Source: Pseudomonas sp. UBA2684 (GTDB lineage: Bacteria; Pseudomonadota; Gammaproteobacteria; Pseudomonadales; Pseudomonadaceae). Taken from it: a stretch of DNA of 64,000 bases. Positions 1-7,685 of this stretch are shown here, one piece after another. How positions within the stretch are numbered: the stretch's first letter is position 1; the number at the start of each line of letters is the position of its first letter. The position numbers and the translations under genes are program-made. The stretch spans positions 20,662 through 84,661 of the forward strand of contig DELY01000001.1 in assembly GCA_002354655.1 (NCBI GenBank), given 5' to 3'. Below the pieces are notes generated by a model. The model was not told the origin of the DNA, searched no databases, and saw nothing but the letters and a program-made list of their open reading frames with translations.

Positions 1-621
1 CCACACGCCACGGCCGAAGTCCATGGCGGCGAAGCTTTGCCCGGCGCTGCAGTTGTATTGGGTGCGGCCCAGTTGCACGTTGCCGCTGGCGGGTAGGCCC
101 AGTTGTCGGCAGGTGGCGTGAAAGCCATGCCGACTCAGCGGGGCGACCAGGTTGACCGAGTCGAGGTGAGCGGGGCGCTGGATGTCCAGGGCAACCTGCA
201 GCGGCTGGCCGCCGATGTCCGGCGCGGCAACCGTCAGACGCAGGCGCCCGGGATGCTCGGCAAAACGCAAGTGCAGGCGCGGGTGGTTGAATTCATGGCT
301 TTGCTGCGGTTGGTTGGGCAGCCGGCAGCCGCGGGCAAACCAGCGCAACTGGCTGTGTTCGACGGCCTGGCCGGTTTCCAGGTCGAGAAAATACGCGGCG
401 CCGTAGCCCAGGTAGTCGATATCGGCCTGGGTCAGCGAGAGCATCCATTGCGGGGTGGTGATGCACCAGTGGTTCCAGCGTTTGCGCCGGCCGATGTGAC
501 CGGGCAGCGTGCAGTCGACCTGTGGCCGAGGCGACCAGCCGATGGCCTGCGGATTGAGTTGCCCTTGTGCATCGCACAGGGCGATCGCGGAAGAAGGCTG
601 TGGATCAATGAAGCTGTTCAT
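1..621 (-). CDS. DUF2804 family protein (3' part outside window)
   Basis: The minus strand is open from an ATG at 621 to the window edge (207 codons, no stop). The N-terminus has the features I associate with DUF2804 proteins: an LCDAQGQLNPQAIGWSPRP stretch, then GRRKRWNHWCITTPQWMLSL, and later LDIQRP and AMDFGRGVW. The function of the family is not established; the fold is thought to be lipocalin-like. An in-frame ATG at 645 is an alternative start, but the family-like sequence begins just after 621. No strong ribosome site decides between them. The gene is transcribed away from the DUF2059 gene, with a 257-bp gap between the two starts in which I recognise no convincing promoter. Family assignment is from recall of conserved motifs. 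Confidence 0.75.
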   Translation of the reverse strand, partial: MNSFIDPQPSSAIALCDAQGQLNPQAIGWSPRPQVDCTLPGHIGRRKRWNHWCITTPQWMLSLTQADIDYLGYGAAYFLDLETGQAVEHSQLRWFARGCRLPNQPQQSHEFNHPRLHLRFAEHPGRLRLTVAAPDIGGQPLQVALDIQRPAHLDSVNLVAPLSRHGFHATCRQLGLPASGNVQLGRTQYNCSAGQSFAAMDFGRGVW

Positions 622-878
622 CGGACACGTCCATGTGCGCTGCATGCGGTTCGGGCAGAACACCGCGTTGAATGAGCATAGAGGTTACTGGCGAGCATGC
701 CCAGGCCGCTGGGCTTGATCAAGTACTGGCATTTTGATCTTTCGCCAAGCAGTGCGCCAGTCGGCAGCCGGGGTGTGACGGTTGACACGGTAGGGCGTGC
801 TTGAGTGTCGCGCCGGCTTGGGCACAAAATGGCAGCTCATGCGGTCGAAACAGCTCGACCCATTGCCAGGAGTTCCTA

Positions 879-1379
879 ATGTCTCGTTTATCAGCCCTCT
901 GCGCCGCCGTTCTGTTGACGTGCAGCAGTGCCCAGGTGCTGGCCGATGCCAGCAGCCATGCCGCCGATGCAGAGCGTTTCCTGCAGTTGGCCCGGGCGGA
1001 CAAGCTGGCCGTGCCGGTGTATGCCCAGGTACAGCAGATGTTTGCTCAGCGCTTTGCCGAGAGCGGCGCGCCTGAAAGCAAGCAGGCGATGCTGGAAACC
1101 TACCAGGCCAAGGCCAATACCGCGCTGGACCAGGCGGTCGGTTGGGACAAGATCAAGCCGGATATGGTCAAGCTCTACACCAGCAATTTCAACGAGCAGG
1201 AGTTGCGGGAGCTGATTGCCTTCTATCAATCGCCGCTGGGCCAGAAAGTGCTCCAGAAAATGCCGACGTTGACCGCGCAATCGGCGCAGTTGACCCAAAG
1301 CAAGCTGGAGGCAGCGGTGCCGCAAGTGAATAAACTGCTGGCGGACATGACCGCCGAGCTGGGGCCGAAAAAGCCGTAA
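879..1379 (+). CDS. DUF2059 domain-containing exported protein
   Basis: Encodes 166 residues. The ATG at 879 follows an AGGAG ribosome site (868-872). It starts a typical Sec signal peptide (MSRLSALCAAVLLTCSSAQ, probable cleavage after VLA around residue 22), so the mature protein should be periplasmic. The remaining helical sequence (AERFLQLARADKLAVPVYAQV, then ELRELIAFYQSPLGQKVLQKMP) is the DUF2059 signature. The family has no proven function. An open extension upstream to 801 would destroy the signal peptide and is rejected. The gene is 12 bp before the BolA-family gene and probably cotranscribed. I recall the same gene order (DUF2059, bolA-like, trhO) from Pseudomonas aeruginosa and P. 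putida. Confidence 0.88.
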   Translation: MSRLSALCAAVLLTCSSAQVLADASSHAADAERFLQLARADKLAVPVYAQVQQMFAQRFAESGAPESKQAMLETYQAKANTALDQAVGWDKIKPDMVKLYTSNFNEQELRELIAFYQSPLGQKVLQKMPTLTAQSAQLTQSKLEAAVPQVNKLLADMTAELGPKKP

Positions 1380-1391
1380 ACGGGAGTTCAG

Positions 1392-1697
1392 ATGTCCAAG
1401 CTTGCCCAGCTCCAGGCGGTCTTTGCCGGCCTGGAGCCCCAGCACCTCGAGGTGCTGGACGAAAGCCACATGCACAGCCGCGGGTTGGAAACCCACTACA
1501 AAGCCGTGATCGTCAGCCCGCAGTTCGCCGGGTTGAATGCGGTCAAACGGCACCAGAAGGTCTACGCCTGCCTGGGTGAGTTGATGGGCCAGTTGCACGC
1601 CCTGGCGCTGCACACCTACACGCCCGAGGAGTGGGCGCAGCAGGGCGCCGCCCCGGACTCGCCAACCTGTAAAGGTGGCAGCAAGCACGATCACTAG
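1392..1697 (+). CDS. BolA family protein
   Basis: A 101-residue protein with the BolA class II-like fold: an N-terminal helix (LAQLQAVFAGLEPQHLEVLD), the ESHMHSRG segment with the conserved Glu-Ser-His, then HYKAVIVSPQFAGLNAVKRHQKVYACLGEL, where the R-H-Q/R motif near the C-terminal helix is typical. Many BolA proteins act with monothiol glutaredoxins in iron-sulfur handling, or bind DNA. The C-terminal tail (about residues 75-101, ending KGGSKHDH) is longer than in minimal BolA proteins and rich in Gly, Lys and His. It lies between the DUF2059 gene and trhO. Which BolA subtype it is cannot be settled from sequence reading alone, so no symbol is given. Confidence 0.88.
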   Translation: MSKLAQLQAVFAGLEPQHLEVLDESHMHSRGLETHYKAVIVSPQFAGLNAVKRHQKVYACLGELMGQLHALALHTYTPEEWAQQGAAPDSPTCKGGSKHDH

Positions 1698-1800
1698 TCG
1701 CACCTTAGCGCCCCGTGAGCGCTGGTAGGCATGCTGTCTTGCCGGCAGGTGAGGCAATTCGCCCCTACACGGCGCATCGCAAGAAACGTAAACTGCACCA

Positions 1801-1829
1801 CGCGCCGGCCTACGCCGGCGCGTTCGTTT
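1801..1829 (+). terminator. candidate hairpin terminator after the BolA gene
   Basis: Perfect 9-bp arms CGCGCCGGC (1801-1809) and GCCGGCGCG (1814-1822) enclose a CTAC loop, followed by TTCGTTT. The T-run is interrupted, so this may be a weak terminator or attenuator between the BolA gene and trhO. Confidence 0.5.
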
Positions 1830-1877
1830 ATAGACCCAGTCCGCCCTTTACGTGGGCGACTACTGAAGGACATCTGC

Positions 1878-2816
1878 ATGAGCGACAAGATTGTTGTGGC
1901 GGCGCTGTATAAATTCGTTTCCCTGCCCGATTACCAGGCGCTGCGTGAGCCGCTGCTGAACGCCCTGCTGGAACACGGGGTCAAAGGCACGCTGTTGCTC
2001 GCCGAAGAAGGCATCAACGGCACCGTTTCCGCCAGCCGTGCCGGCATCGATGGCCTGCTCGCCTGGCTCAAGCGCGACCCGCGCCTGGGCGATGTCGATC
2101 ACAAGGAGTCCTACTGCGACGAACAGCCGTTCTACCGCACCAAGGTCAAACTGAAGAAAGAGATCGTCACCCTCGGCGTCGCGGGTGTCGATCCGAATCG
2201 GCAGGTCGGCACCTATGTCGAACCGCGCGAGTGGAACGCGTTGATCAGCGACCCCGACGTGCTGTTGATCGACACGCGCAACGACTATGAAGTGGCCATT
2301 GGCACGTTCGAGGGCGCGGTCGACCCGAAGACCAAGTCGTTCCGCGATTTCCCTGCGTACATCAAGGCGCATTTTGATCCGAGCAGGCACAAGAAAGTCG
2401 CGATGTTCTGCACCGGCGGCATTCGCTGTGAAAAAGCCTCCAGCTACATGCTCGGCGAAGGCTTCGAAGAGGTGTTCCACCTCAAGGGCGGCATCCTCAA
2501 GTACCTCGAAGACGTGCCGCAGGCGCAGACCAAGTGGCAGGGCGACTGTTTTGTCTTCGATAACCGGGTGACCGTGCGCCATGACCTCAGCGAAGGCGAT
2601 TACGACCAGTGTCATGCCTGCCGCACGCCGATTTCCGTGGATGATCGCCAGTCCGAGTACTACACCCCAGGCGTCAGCTGCCCGCATTGCTGGGATTCGC
2701 TTTCCGAAAAGACCCGCGCTGGCGCCCGTGAGCGGCAGAAGCAGATCGAATTGGCCAAGGCGCGTAACCGGCCGCACCCCCTGGGTTACAACCCCCGTCA
2801 AACCAACGAGGCCTAA
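1878..2816 (+). CDS. trhO: tRNA uridine(34) hydroxylase, rhodanese-like TrhO (YceA)
   Basis: A 312-residue protein. The start at 1878 ([19 protein letters not shown]) matches the family N-terminus; a longer open extension to 1731 runs through the hairpin region and is rejected. It has an N-terminal acylphosphatase-like domain (about 1-95), then a rhodanese domain (about 125-220) with the catalytic Cys178 in the loop [16 protein letters not shown], and a C-terminal cysteine-rich segment ([22 protein letters not shown]) that may bind metal. TrhO catalyses oxygen-dependent 5-hydroxylation of U34 in tRNAs that decode with an uridine wobble base, the first step to cmo5U or mo5U. It is followed 2 bp later by the DsbA-like gene, which suggests cotranscription. 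Confidence 0.95.
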   Translation: MSDKIVVAALYKFVSLPDYQALREPLLNALLEHGVKGTLLLAEEGINGTVSASRAGIDGLLAWLKRDPRLGDVDHKESYCDEQPFYRTKVKLKKEIVTLGVAGVDPNRQVGTYVEPREWNALISDPDVLLIDTRNDYEVAIGTFEGAVDPKTKSFRDFPAYIKAHFDPSRHKKVAMFCTGGIRCEKASSYMLGEGFEEVFHLKGGILKYLEDVPQAQTKWQGDCFVFDNRVTVRHDLSEGDYDQCHACRTPISVDDRQSEYYTPGVSCPHCWDSLSEKTRAGARERQKQIELAKARNRPHPLGYNPRQTNEA

Positions 2817-2818
2817 GC

Positions 2819-3451
2819 ATGCATGCGCGTCTGCTCTATGTGATGGACCCGATGTGTTCGTGGTGCTGGGGGTTTGCCCCGGTGATCGAATCCCTCGCTG
2901 AGCAGGCTGCGGTGGCTGGGGTATCGCTGCACCTGGTGGTCGGCGGTCTGCGCCGCGATCAGGTGGCCATCGACGCGGCGGCGCGGGTGCGCTACCTGGG
3001 GTATTGGCAGGCGGTCAACGCCAGCACCGGTCAGTTGTTCAACTTCGCCGACGGCTTGCCGGAGGGCCTGGTCTACGACACCGAACCGGCCTGCCGGGCG
3101 CTGGTCACTGCGCGTAACCTGGATACGCAAAGTGCCTGGCCGCTGCTCACGCTGATTCAGCAGGCGTTCTATGTCGAGGGCCGCGACGTGACCCAGGCTG
3201 GCGTGCTGCTCGAGTTGGCCGAGCGTGCCGGTCTGCCGCGCATCGTGTTTGCCGAAGCCTTCGACAGCGCCGAGCAGCACGCCGCCACCGCCGCCGATTT
3301 CACCTGGGTGCAAGACCTCGGCATCGCCGGTTTCCCCACCTTGTTGGCCGAGCGCAACGGCCAACTGGCCTTGCTGACCAATGGCTACCAGCCGCTGGAC
3401 GTCCTCGCGCCTCTGCTGGGGCGCTGGCTGGAGCGCGCCGCCCATGCTTGA
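2819..3451 (+). CDS. DsbA family thioredoxin-fold protein
   Basis: A 210-residue protein of the DsbA/FrnE-like branch. The CxxC redox pair is Cys13-Ser-Trp-Cys16 in MDPMCSWCWGFAPV, placed directly at the end of the first strand with no signal peptide, so it is expected to be cytoplasmic. The cis-proline loop is GIAGFPTLLAERNG (about residue 172). Cytoplasmic relatives are linked to thiol or glutathione chemistry, but the substrate here is unknown. It starts 2 bp after trhO and its last 8 bases overlap the next gene, an ABC exporter, so the three genes look translationally coupled. Confidence 0.88.
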   Translation: MHARLLYVMDPMCSWCWGFAPVIESLAEQAAVAGVSLHLVVGGLRRDQVAIDAAARVRYLGYWQAVNASTGQLFNFADGLPEGLVYDTEPACRALVTARNLDTQSAWPLLTLIQQAFYVEGRDVTQAGVLLELAERAGLPRIVFAEAFDSAEQHAATAADFTWVQDLGIAGFPTLLAERNGQLALLTNGYQPLDVLAPLLGRWLERAAHA

Positions 3452-5222
3452 CCGGTTGAGCTGGGCGGAAATCCGCCGCCTGGCCTTGCACCACAAGAAG
3501 GCCTTGCTGCTGGCCAACGGCGTGGCGGTGCTCGCCACCCTGTGCAGCGTGCCGATCCCGCTGCTGCTGCCGTTGCTGGTCGACGAAGTGCTGCTCAACG
3601 ACGGCGATGCCGCGCTCAAGGTGATGGACCGCTTCCTCCCGGCCGGCTGGGAAACTGCGGCCGGCTATATCGGCTTGATGCTCGCGCTGACCTTGCTGCT
3701 GCGCGGGGCGGCGCTGGTCTTCAACGTGCTCCAGGCGCGGCTGTTCGCGCGCCTGTCGAAGGACATCGTCTACCGCATCCGCATTCGCCTGATCGAACGC
3801 CTCAAGCGCATTTCCCTCGGCGAATACGAAAGCCTCGGTGGCGGCACGGTGACTACCCACCTGGTCACCGACTTGGACACCCTGGACAAGTTCGTTGGCG
3901 AGACCCTCAGCCGCTTTCTGGTGGCGGTGCTGACCCTGGCTGGCACCTCGGCGATCCTGCTGTGGATGCACTGGCAATTGGCGCTGCTGATCCTGCTGTT
4001 CAACCCGCTGGTGATCTACGCCACGGTGCAGCTGGGCAAGCGCGTCAAGCACTTGAAGAAGCTGGAGAACGACAGCACCTCGCGCTTCACCCAGGCGCTG
4101 ACCGAAACCCTTGAGGCGATCCAGGAAATCCGTGCCGGCAACCGCCAGGGGTTTTTCCTCGGGCGCCTGGGGCAGCGTGCCCAGGAAGTGCGCAATTACG
4201 CGGTGGCCTCGCAGTGGAAGACCGACGCCTCGAACCGCGCCAGCGGCCTGCTGTTCCAGTTCGGCATCGACGTGTTCCGCGCTGCGGCGATGCTCACCGT
4301 GCTGTTTTCCGACCTGTCGATCGGGCAGATGCTCGCGGTGTTCAGTTACCTGTGGTTCATGATCGGCCCGGTGGAGCAGTTGCTAAGCCTGCAATACGCC
4401 TTCTACGCCGCTGGCGGCGCGCTGACACGGATCAACGAGCTGCTGGCGCGTAAGGACGAGCCGCAATACCCCGGTCGCGTCGACCCGTTCAAGGGCCGTG
4501 AAACCGTAGGTATCGAGGTCCGTGGGCTGACCTTCGCCTATAACGACGAGCCGGTGCTCGATCAGCTGAATTTGACTATCGCACCGGGCGAGAAGGTCGC
4601 GATTGTCGGCGCCAGCGGCGGCGGCAAAAGCACCCTGGTGCAGCTGTTGCTCGGTCTCTACACGGCGCAGGCCGGGACCATTCGCTTTGGCGGCAGCAGC
4701 CAGCAGGAGATCGGCCTGGAAACCGTGCGCGAGAACGTCGCGGTGGTGATGCAGCATCCGGCGCTGTTCAACGACACGGTGCGCGCCAACCTGTGCATGG
4801 GCCGCGAACGCAGCGACGACGCCTGTTGGCAGGCGCTGCACATCGCGCAGTTGGGCGAGACGATCCGCCTGTTGCCGCAAGGCCTGGACAGCATCGTCGG
4901 GCGTTCCGGCGTGCGCCTGTCCGGCGGCCAGCGCCAGCGCCTGGCGATTGCGCGCATGGTGTTGGCCGAGCCGAAAGTGGTGATCCTCGACGAGGCCACC
5001 TCGGCGCTGGATGCCGCCACCGAATACGCCCTGCACCAGGCGTTGGCGCAGTTCCTCAACGGTCGCACCACCTTGATCATCGCCCACCGCTTGTCGGCGG
5101 TTAAACAGGCCGACCGGGTGCTGGTGTTCGATGGCGGCAGCATTGCCGAAGACGGCGACCATCAACAGTTGATCGCCGATGGCGGCTTGTACGCCAAGCT
5201 GTACGGGCATTTGCAGCACTAA
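3444..5222 (+). CDS. ABC exporter, fused permease and ATPase
   Basis: A 592-residue half-transporter of the MsbA/HlyB type. The N-terminal half has six hydrophobic segments (for example ALLLANGVAVLATLCSVPIP and FLVAVLTLAGTSAILLWMHW). The nucleotide-binding domain has Walker A GASGGGKST (from about residue 389), signature LSGGQRQRL (about 492) and Walker B VVILDEATSALD (about 512), with the switch His in IIAHRLSAV. Such proteins work as homodimers in the inner membrane and export lipids, peptides or drugs; the substrate here is unknown. The ATG at 3444 overlaps the stop of the DsbA-like gene. A more upstream frame start at 3381 lies inside that gene and is rejected. Confidence 0.93.
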   Translation: MLDRLSWAEIRRLALHHKKALLLANGVAVLATLCSVPIPLLLPLLVDEVLLNDGDAALKVMDRFLPAGWETAAGYIGLMLALTLLLRGAALVFNVLQARLFARLSKDIVYRIRIRLIERLKRISLGEYESLGGGTVTTHLVTDLDTLDKFVGETLSRFLVAVLTLAGTSAILLWMHWQLALLILLFNPLVIYATVQLGKRVKHLKKLENDSTSRFTQALTETLEAIQEIRAGNRQGFFLGRLGQRAQEVRNYAVASQWKTDASNRASGLLFQFGIDVFRAAAMLTVLFSDLSIGQMLAVFSYLWFMIGPVEQLLSLQYAFYAAGGALTRINELLARKDEPQYPGRVDPFKGRETVGIEVRGLTFAYNDEPVLDQLNLTIAPGEKVAIVGASGGGKSTLVQLLLGLYTAQAGTIRFGGSSQQEIGLETVRENVAVVMQHPALFNDTVRANLCMGRERSDDACWQALHIAQLGETIRLLPQGLDSIVGRSGVRLSGGQRQRLAIARMVLAEPKVVILDEATSALDAATEYALHQALAQFLNGRTTLIIAHRLSAVKQADRVLVFDGGSIAEDGDHQQLIADGGLYAKLYGHLQH

Positions 5223-5225
5223 GTC

Positions 5226-5274
5226 GTCGGCTGGGTTAGACGCGTGCGCGCTGTGCGTGGCTAACCCGGCCTAC
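5226..5274. repeat. palindromic repeat, GGCTGGGTTA variant
   Basis: GTCGGCTGGGTTAG (5226-5239) and CTAACCCGGCCTAC (5261-5274) form an imperfect inverted pair just after the ABC exporter. It is a short, divergent member of the (G/C)TGGGTTA...TAACCCA repeat family found elsewhere in this window. It may act as an mRNA 3' hairpin. Confidence 0.7.
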
Positions 5275-5375
5275 GCGGTTGGGCAATTCACGCCAACCCG
5301 CGAAGAATCTTTCTTTGGACACAGCACCCTCACGGGGACTGCGCTGCGGGCGGCGCTGCTGTGGTGCGCCTGGAC

Positions 5376-5951
5376 TCAGGGTTTCGCGCTGGGCGACGCC
5401 GGCTTGGCGTCGAGCAGTTGTTGCAGGGTCGCTACGCGCGCCTGGCTCTCGCTCAGCGGTTTATCCAGCGCCTCGTTGTAATCGTCGAGCCAGCTGCGCG
5501 AGCCGGCAATCATGCCGGCCAGGTCGCGCATGCCGTTTTTCAGCGCGGCCAGGCTGTTTTGCAGGCTCTGTTCTTGATCGATCAGCAGGTTGGTCAGACG
5601 TTGCAGCGACGCGCGCGTGCCGTCGTTCGCCGGGCTCTGGCTGGGGGCTCTGGGCGGGGTGGCGGCGAGTTGCTGTAGTTGCTCGAGTTGCCGTTGCAGA
5701 GCGGCGATCTGCTGCTCTTGTTGCACCAGCTGTTGCTGCACGGCCTCGATGTCGCTGCTGCTGACGACTGGCGGCGCCTCGCTGAACAGGCCTAGCAGGC
5801 CGGCGGTCATCCAGCTGGCGAGCGTCATGGCGAGCACGGCCGCCAGCGCGAAAATCAGGATGCGGTCGAGCCGGCCGCCTTTTTCCAGGTGTTGCAGGCG
5901 CTGCTCGTCACTCAGTGGCTCGCTTGCCGTGTGTTCGCTGTCGTTGCTCAT
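5376..5951 (-). CDS. membrane-anchored coiled-coil protein of unknown function
   Basis: A 191-residue protein. After a charged cytoplasmic N-terminus (about 1-29) comes one transmembrane helix (ILIFALAAVLAMTLASWMTAGLLG, about 31-54). Then follows a Gln-rich coiled coil (VQQQLVQQEQQIAALQRQLE, about 68-95), a Pro/Ser-rich linker and a second helical stretch (LQRLTNLLIDQEQSLQNSLA). The arrangement predicts a single-pass inner-membrane protein with a periplasmic helical domain. No enzymatic motif is visible and I do not recognise a named family. It is convergent with the exporter gene and divergent from hpd. Its start is ATG at 5951. Confidence 0.72.
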   Translation of the reverse strand: MSNDSEHTASEPLSDEQRLQHLEKGGRLDRILIFALAAVLAMTLASWMTAGLLGLFSEAPPVVSSSDIEAVQQQLVQQEQQIAALQRQLEQLQQLAATPPRAPSQSPANDGTRASLQRLTNLLIDQEQSLQNSLAALKNGMRDLAGMIAGSRSWLDDYNEALDKPLSESQARVATLQQLLDAKPASPSAKP

Positions 5952-6200
5952 TGCGGTTTCGCTCGTTTAATTGTTCTTGTCAGGGCGCATCTCTGCGCAG
6001 TGGCAGTGTGCCACTATTTTTTCTGCTGACGCTGACCACGCATCTGTTCAGGCGCTACGCCGATCTGCCGGAACTCACAGGGTGAGGCCGAAATCCGCCG
6101 CAACAGTTCCCTGCACGCGACAGATGTTGCGGTTCAACGGCTAAGCAGCGGCTTTGCATCGTGCTCAGTAGCGCTTGTTTGGCAGTTAAATGCGCCACTT

Positions 6201-6218
6201 TGTAAAAAAAACGTTACG
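6201..6218. promoter_or_regulatory. candidate PhhR/TyrR-family operator upstream of hpd
   Basis: TGTAAA-AAAAAC-GTTACG matches the described PhhR consensus TGTAAA-N6-TTTACA at 10 of 12 positions. PhhR is the aromatic amino acid responsive regulator of pseudomonads and is known to act on tyrosine catabolic genes. The site lies 209 bp before the hpd start. Function is inferred; no promoter was mapped. Confidence 0.5.
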
Positions 6219-6406
6219 AGTTGGCGGGTTTTTTGCCGGGTTCTCGATGCTCTGCTCAGGTTATTTCGAGGTGTAAGGATTTTCTGCCACAGGCGCCTGC
6301 CGGGTGCGGGCCAGGTCGCCCTGGCGTGGCTTGTAGCGCCTGCGCGCCTCGGTTGTGATGAGGTCAACCGTGGCGCCTGGCTGACCGAGGCGGGCGCCGA
6401 GCCGAG

Positions 6407-6415
6407 AACAACAAC
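6407..6415 (+). promoter_or_regulatory. candidate Hfq/Crc AAN motif before hpd
   Basis: AACAACAAC sits directly before the GAGGAGG ribosome site of hpd (start 6427). AAN triplet repeats at ribosome sites are the known binding pattern for Hfq with Crc in catabolite repression of Pseudomonas. Confidence 0.5.
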
Positions 6416-6426
6416 GAGGAGGCTGA

Positions 6427-7524
6427 ATGAACGCCGTGACTAAAATCGAACAGCACAACCCGATTGGTACTGACGGCTTCGAGTTCGTCGAATACACCGC
6501 GCCGACCCCGGAAGGTATTCAGCAGCTGCGTGAGTTGTTCACCGCCATGGGCTTCACCGAAACCGCCAAGCACCGCTCCAAGGAAGTCTGGCTGTTCCAG
6601 CAAAACGACATCAATTTCGTGCTCAACGGCAGCCCCACCGGGCATGTCCGCGAGTTCGGCTTGAAACATGGCCCGAGCGCCTGCGCCATGGCCTTCCGGG
6701 TGAAGAATGCGGCCCAGGCCGCGGCCTATGTCGAGTCCCAGGGCGCCACCTTGGTCGGCAGTCACGCCAACTTTGGCGAGCTGAACATTCCCTGCGTCGA
6801 AGGCATCGGCGGCTCGTTGCTGTACCTGGTCGACCGCTACGGCGACAAGAGCATCTACGACGTCGATTTCGAGTACATCGCAGGCCGCACGCCGCACGAC
6901 AATTCGGTCGGCCTGAAAGAGCTGGACCACCTGACCCACAACGTCAAACGCGGACAGATGGATGTGTGGTCGGGTTTCTACGAGCGCATCGCCAACTTCC
7001 GCGAGATCCGCTACTTCGACATCGAAGGCAAGCTCACCGGCCTGCTGTCGCGTGCCATGACCGCGCCGTGCGGCAAGATCCGCATCCCGATCAACGAGTC
7101 GGCCGACGACAAATCGCAGATCGAGGAATTTATCCGCGAGTACCAGGGCGAGGGTATCCAGCATATCGCCCTGAGCAGCGAGGACATCTACGCCACCGTG
7201 CGCCAGCTGCGCGCCAATGGCGTGGATTTTATGGTCACCCCCGGCACCTATTACGACAAGGTCGATACCCGCGTGGCCGGGCATGGCGAGCCGACGGAGC
7301 TGCTGCGTGAGCTGAACATCCTGATCGATGGGGCGCCAGGCGTCGGTACGTCGGGCGATGACGGCATCCTGCTGCAGATTTTCACCAATACGGTGATTGG
7401 CCCGATCTTCTTCGAGATCATCCAGCGCAAGGGTAACCAGGGCTTTGGCGAGGGCAACTTCAAGGCGTTGTTCGAGTCCATCGAGGAAGACCAGATCAAA
7501 CGCGGCGTGATCAAGGCCGACTAG
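6427..7524 (+). CDS. hpd: 4-hydroxyphenylpyruvate dioxygenase
   Basis: A 365-residue Fe(II) enzyme that turns 4-hydroxyphenylpyruvate into homogentisate in tyrosine degradation. The two vicinal-oxygen-chelate domains are visible, and the expected iron ligands appear as His168 (KELDHLTHNV), His246 (GIQHIALSSED) and Glu330 (FFEIIQRKG). Their spacing is close to that of the Pseudomonas enzyme (His161, His240, Glu322). The start follows an AGGAGG ribosome site. It is the first gene of a rightward run with the HmgA-type dioxygenase, fumarylacetoacetase and maleylacetoacetate isomerase, so the whole route from 4-hydroxyphenylpyruvate to fumarate and acetoacetate is encoded together. A PhhR-like site and an AAN motif upstream suggest control by aromatic amino acids and by catabolite repression. 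Confidence 0.96.
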   Translation: MNAVTKIEQHNPIGTDGFEFVEYTAPTPEGIQQLRELFTAMGFTETAKHRSKEVWLFQQNDINFVLNGSPTGHVREFGLKHGPSACAMAFRVKNAAQAAAYVESQGATLVGSHANFGELNIPCVEGIGGSLLYLVDRYGDKSIYDVDFEYIAGRTPHDNSVGLKELDHLTHNVKRGQMDVWSGFYERIANFREIRYFDIEGKLTGLLSRAMTAPCGKIRIPINESADDKSQIEEFIREYQGEGIQHIALSSEDIYATVRQLRANGVDFMVTPGTYYDKVDTRVAGHGEPTELLRELNILIDGAPGVGTSGDDGILLQIFTNTVIGPIFFEIIQRKGNQGFGEGNFKALFESIEEDQIKRGVIKAD

Positions 7525-7532
7525 CCTAAACC

Positions 7533-7656
7533 GTAGGGCGGGTCGGGCCGCGTAACCCACCCTGCGCTGGCAGGTCGATCATCCATGGTGGGTTACGGCG
7601 CGCAAGTATCAGCAGTGTGATTGCAAAGCGGTGGATGCGCGCCTAACCCACCCTAC
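7533..7656. repeat. double-hairpin repeat, GGTGGGTTA family
   Basis: GTAGGGCGGGTCGG (from 7533), CGTAACCCACCCTGC (about 7551-7565), GGTGGGTTACGGCGCG (about 7587-7602) and GCCTAACCCACCCTAC (7641-7656) give two nested inverted pairs. It fills the gap between hpd and the next gene and ends 30 bp before that gene's start. Confidence 0.8.
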
Positions 7657-7685
7657 AAAACCGCCGAATCGAGGAGACACCGGCC

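Larger units (their letters stand above)
5952..6426. other. 475-bp gap upstream of hpd
   Basis: No gene is seen here. It must hold the promoters for the leftward membrane protein and for hpd. The recognisable elements are a PhhR-like site at 6201-6218 and an AAN motif next to the hpd ribosome site, both listed separately. The AT-rich stretch around 6180-6240 stands out from its GC-rich surroundings. Confidence 0.6.
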
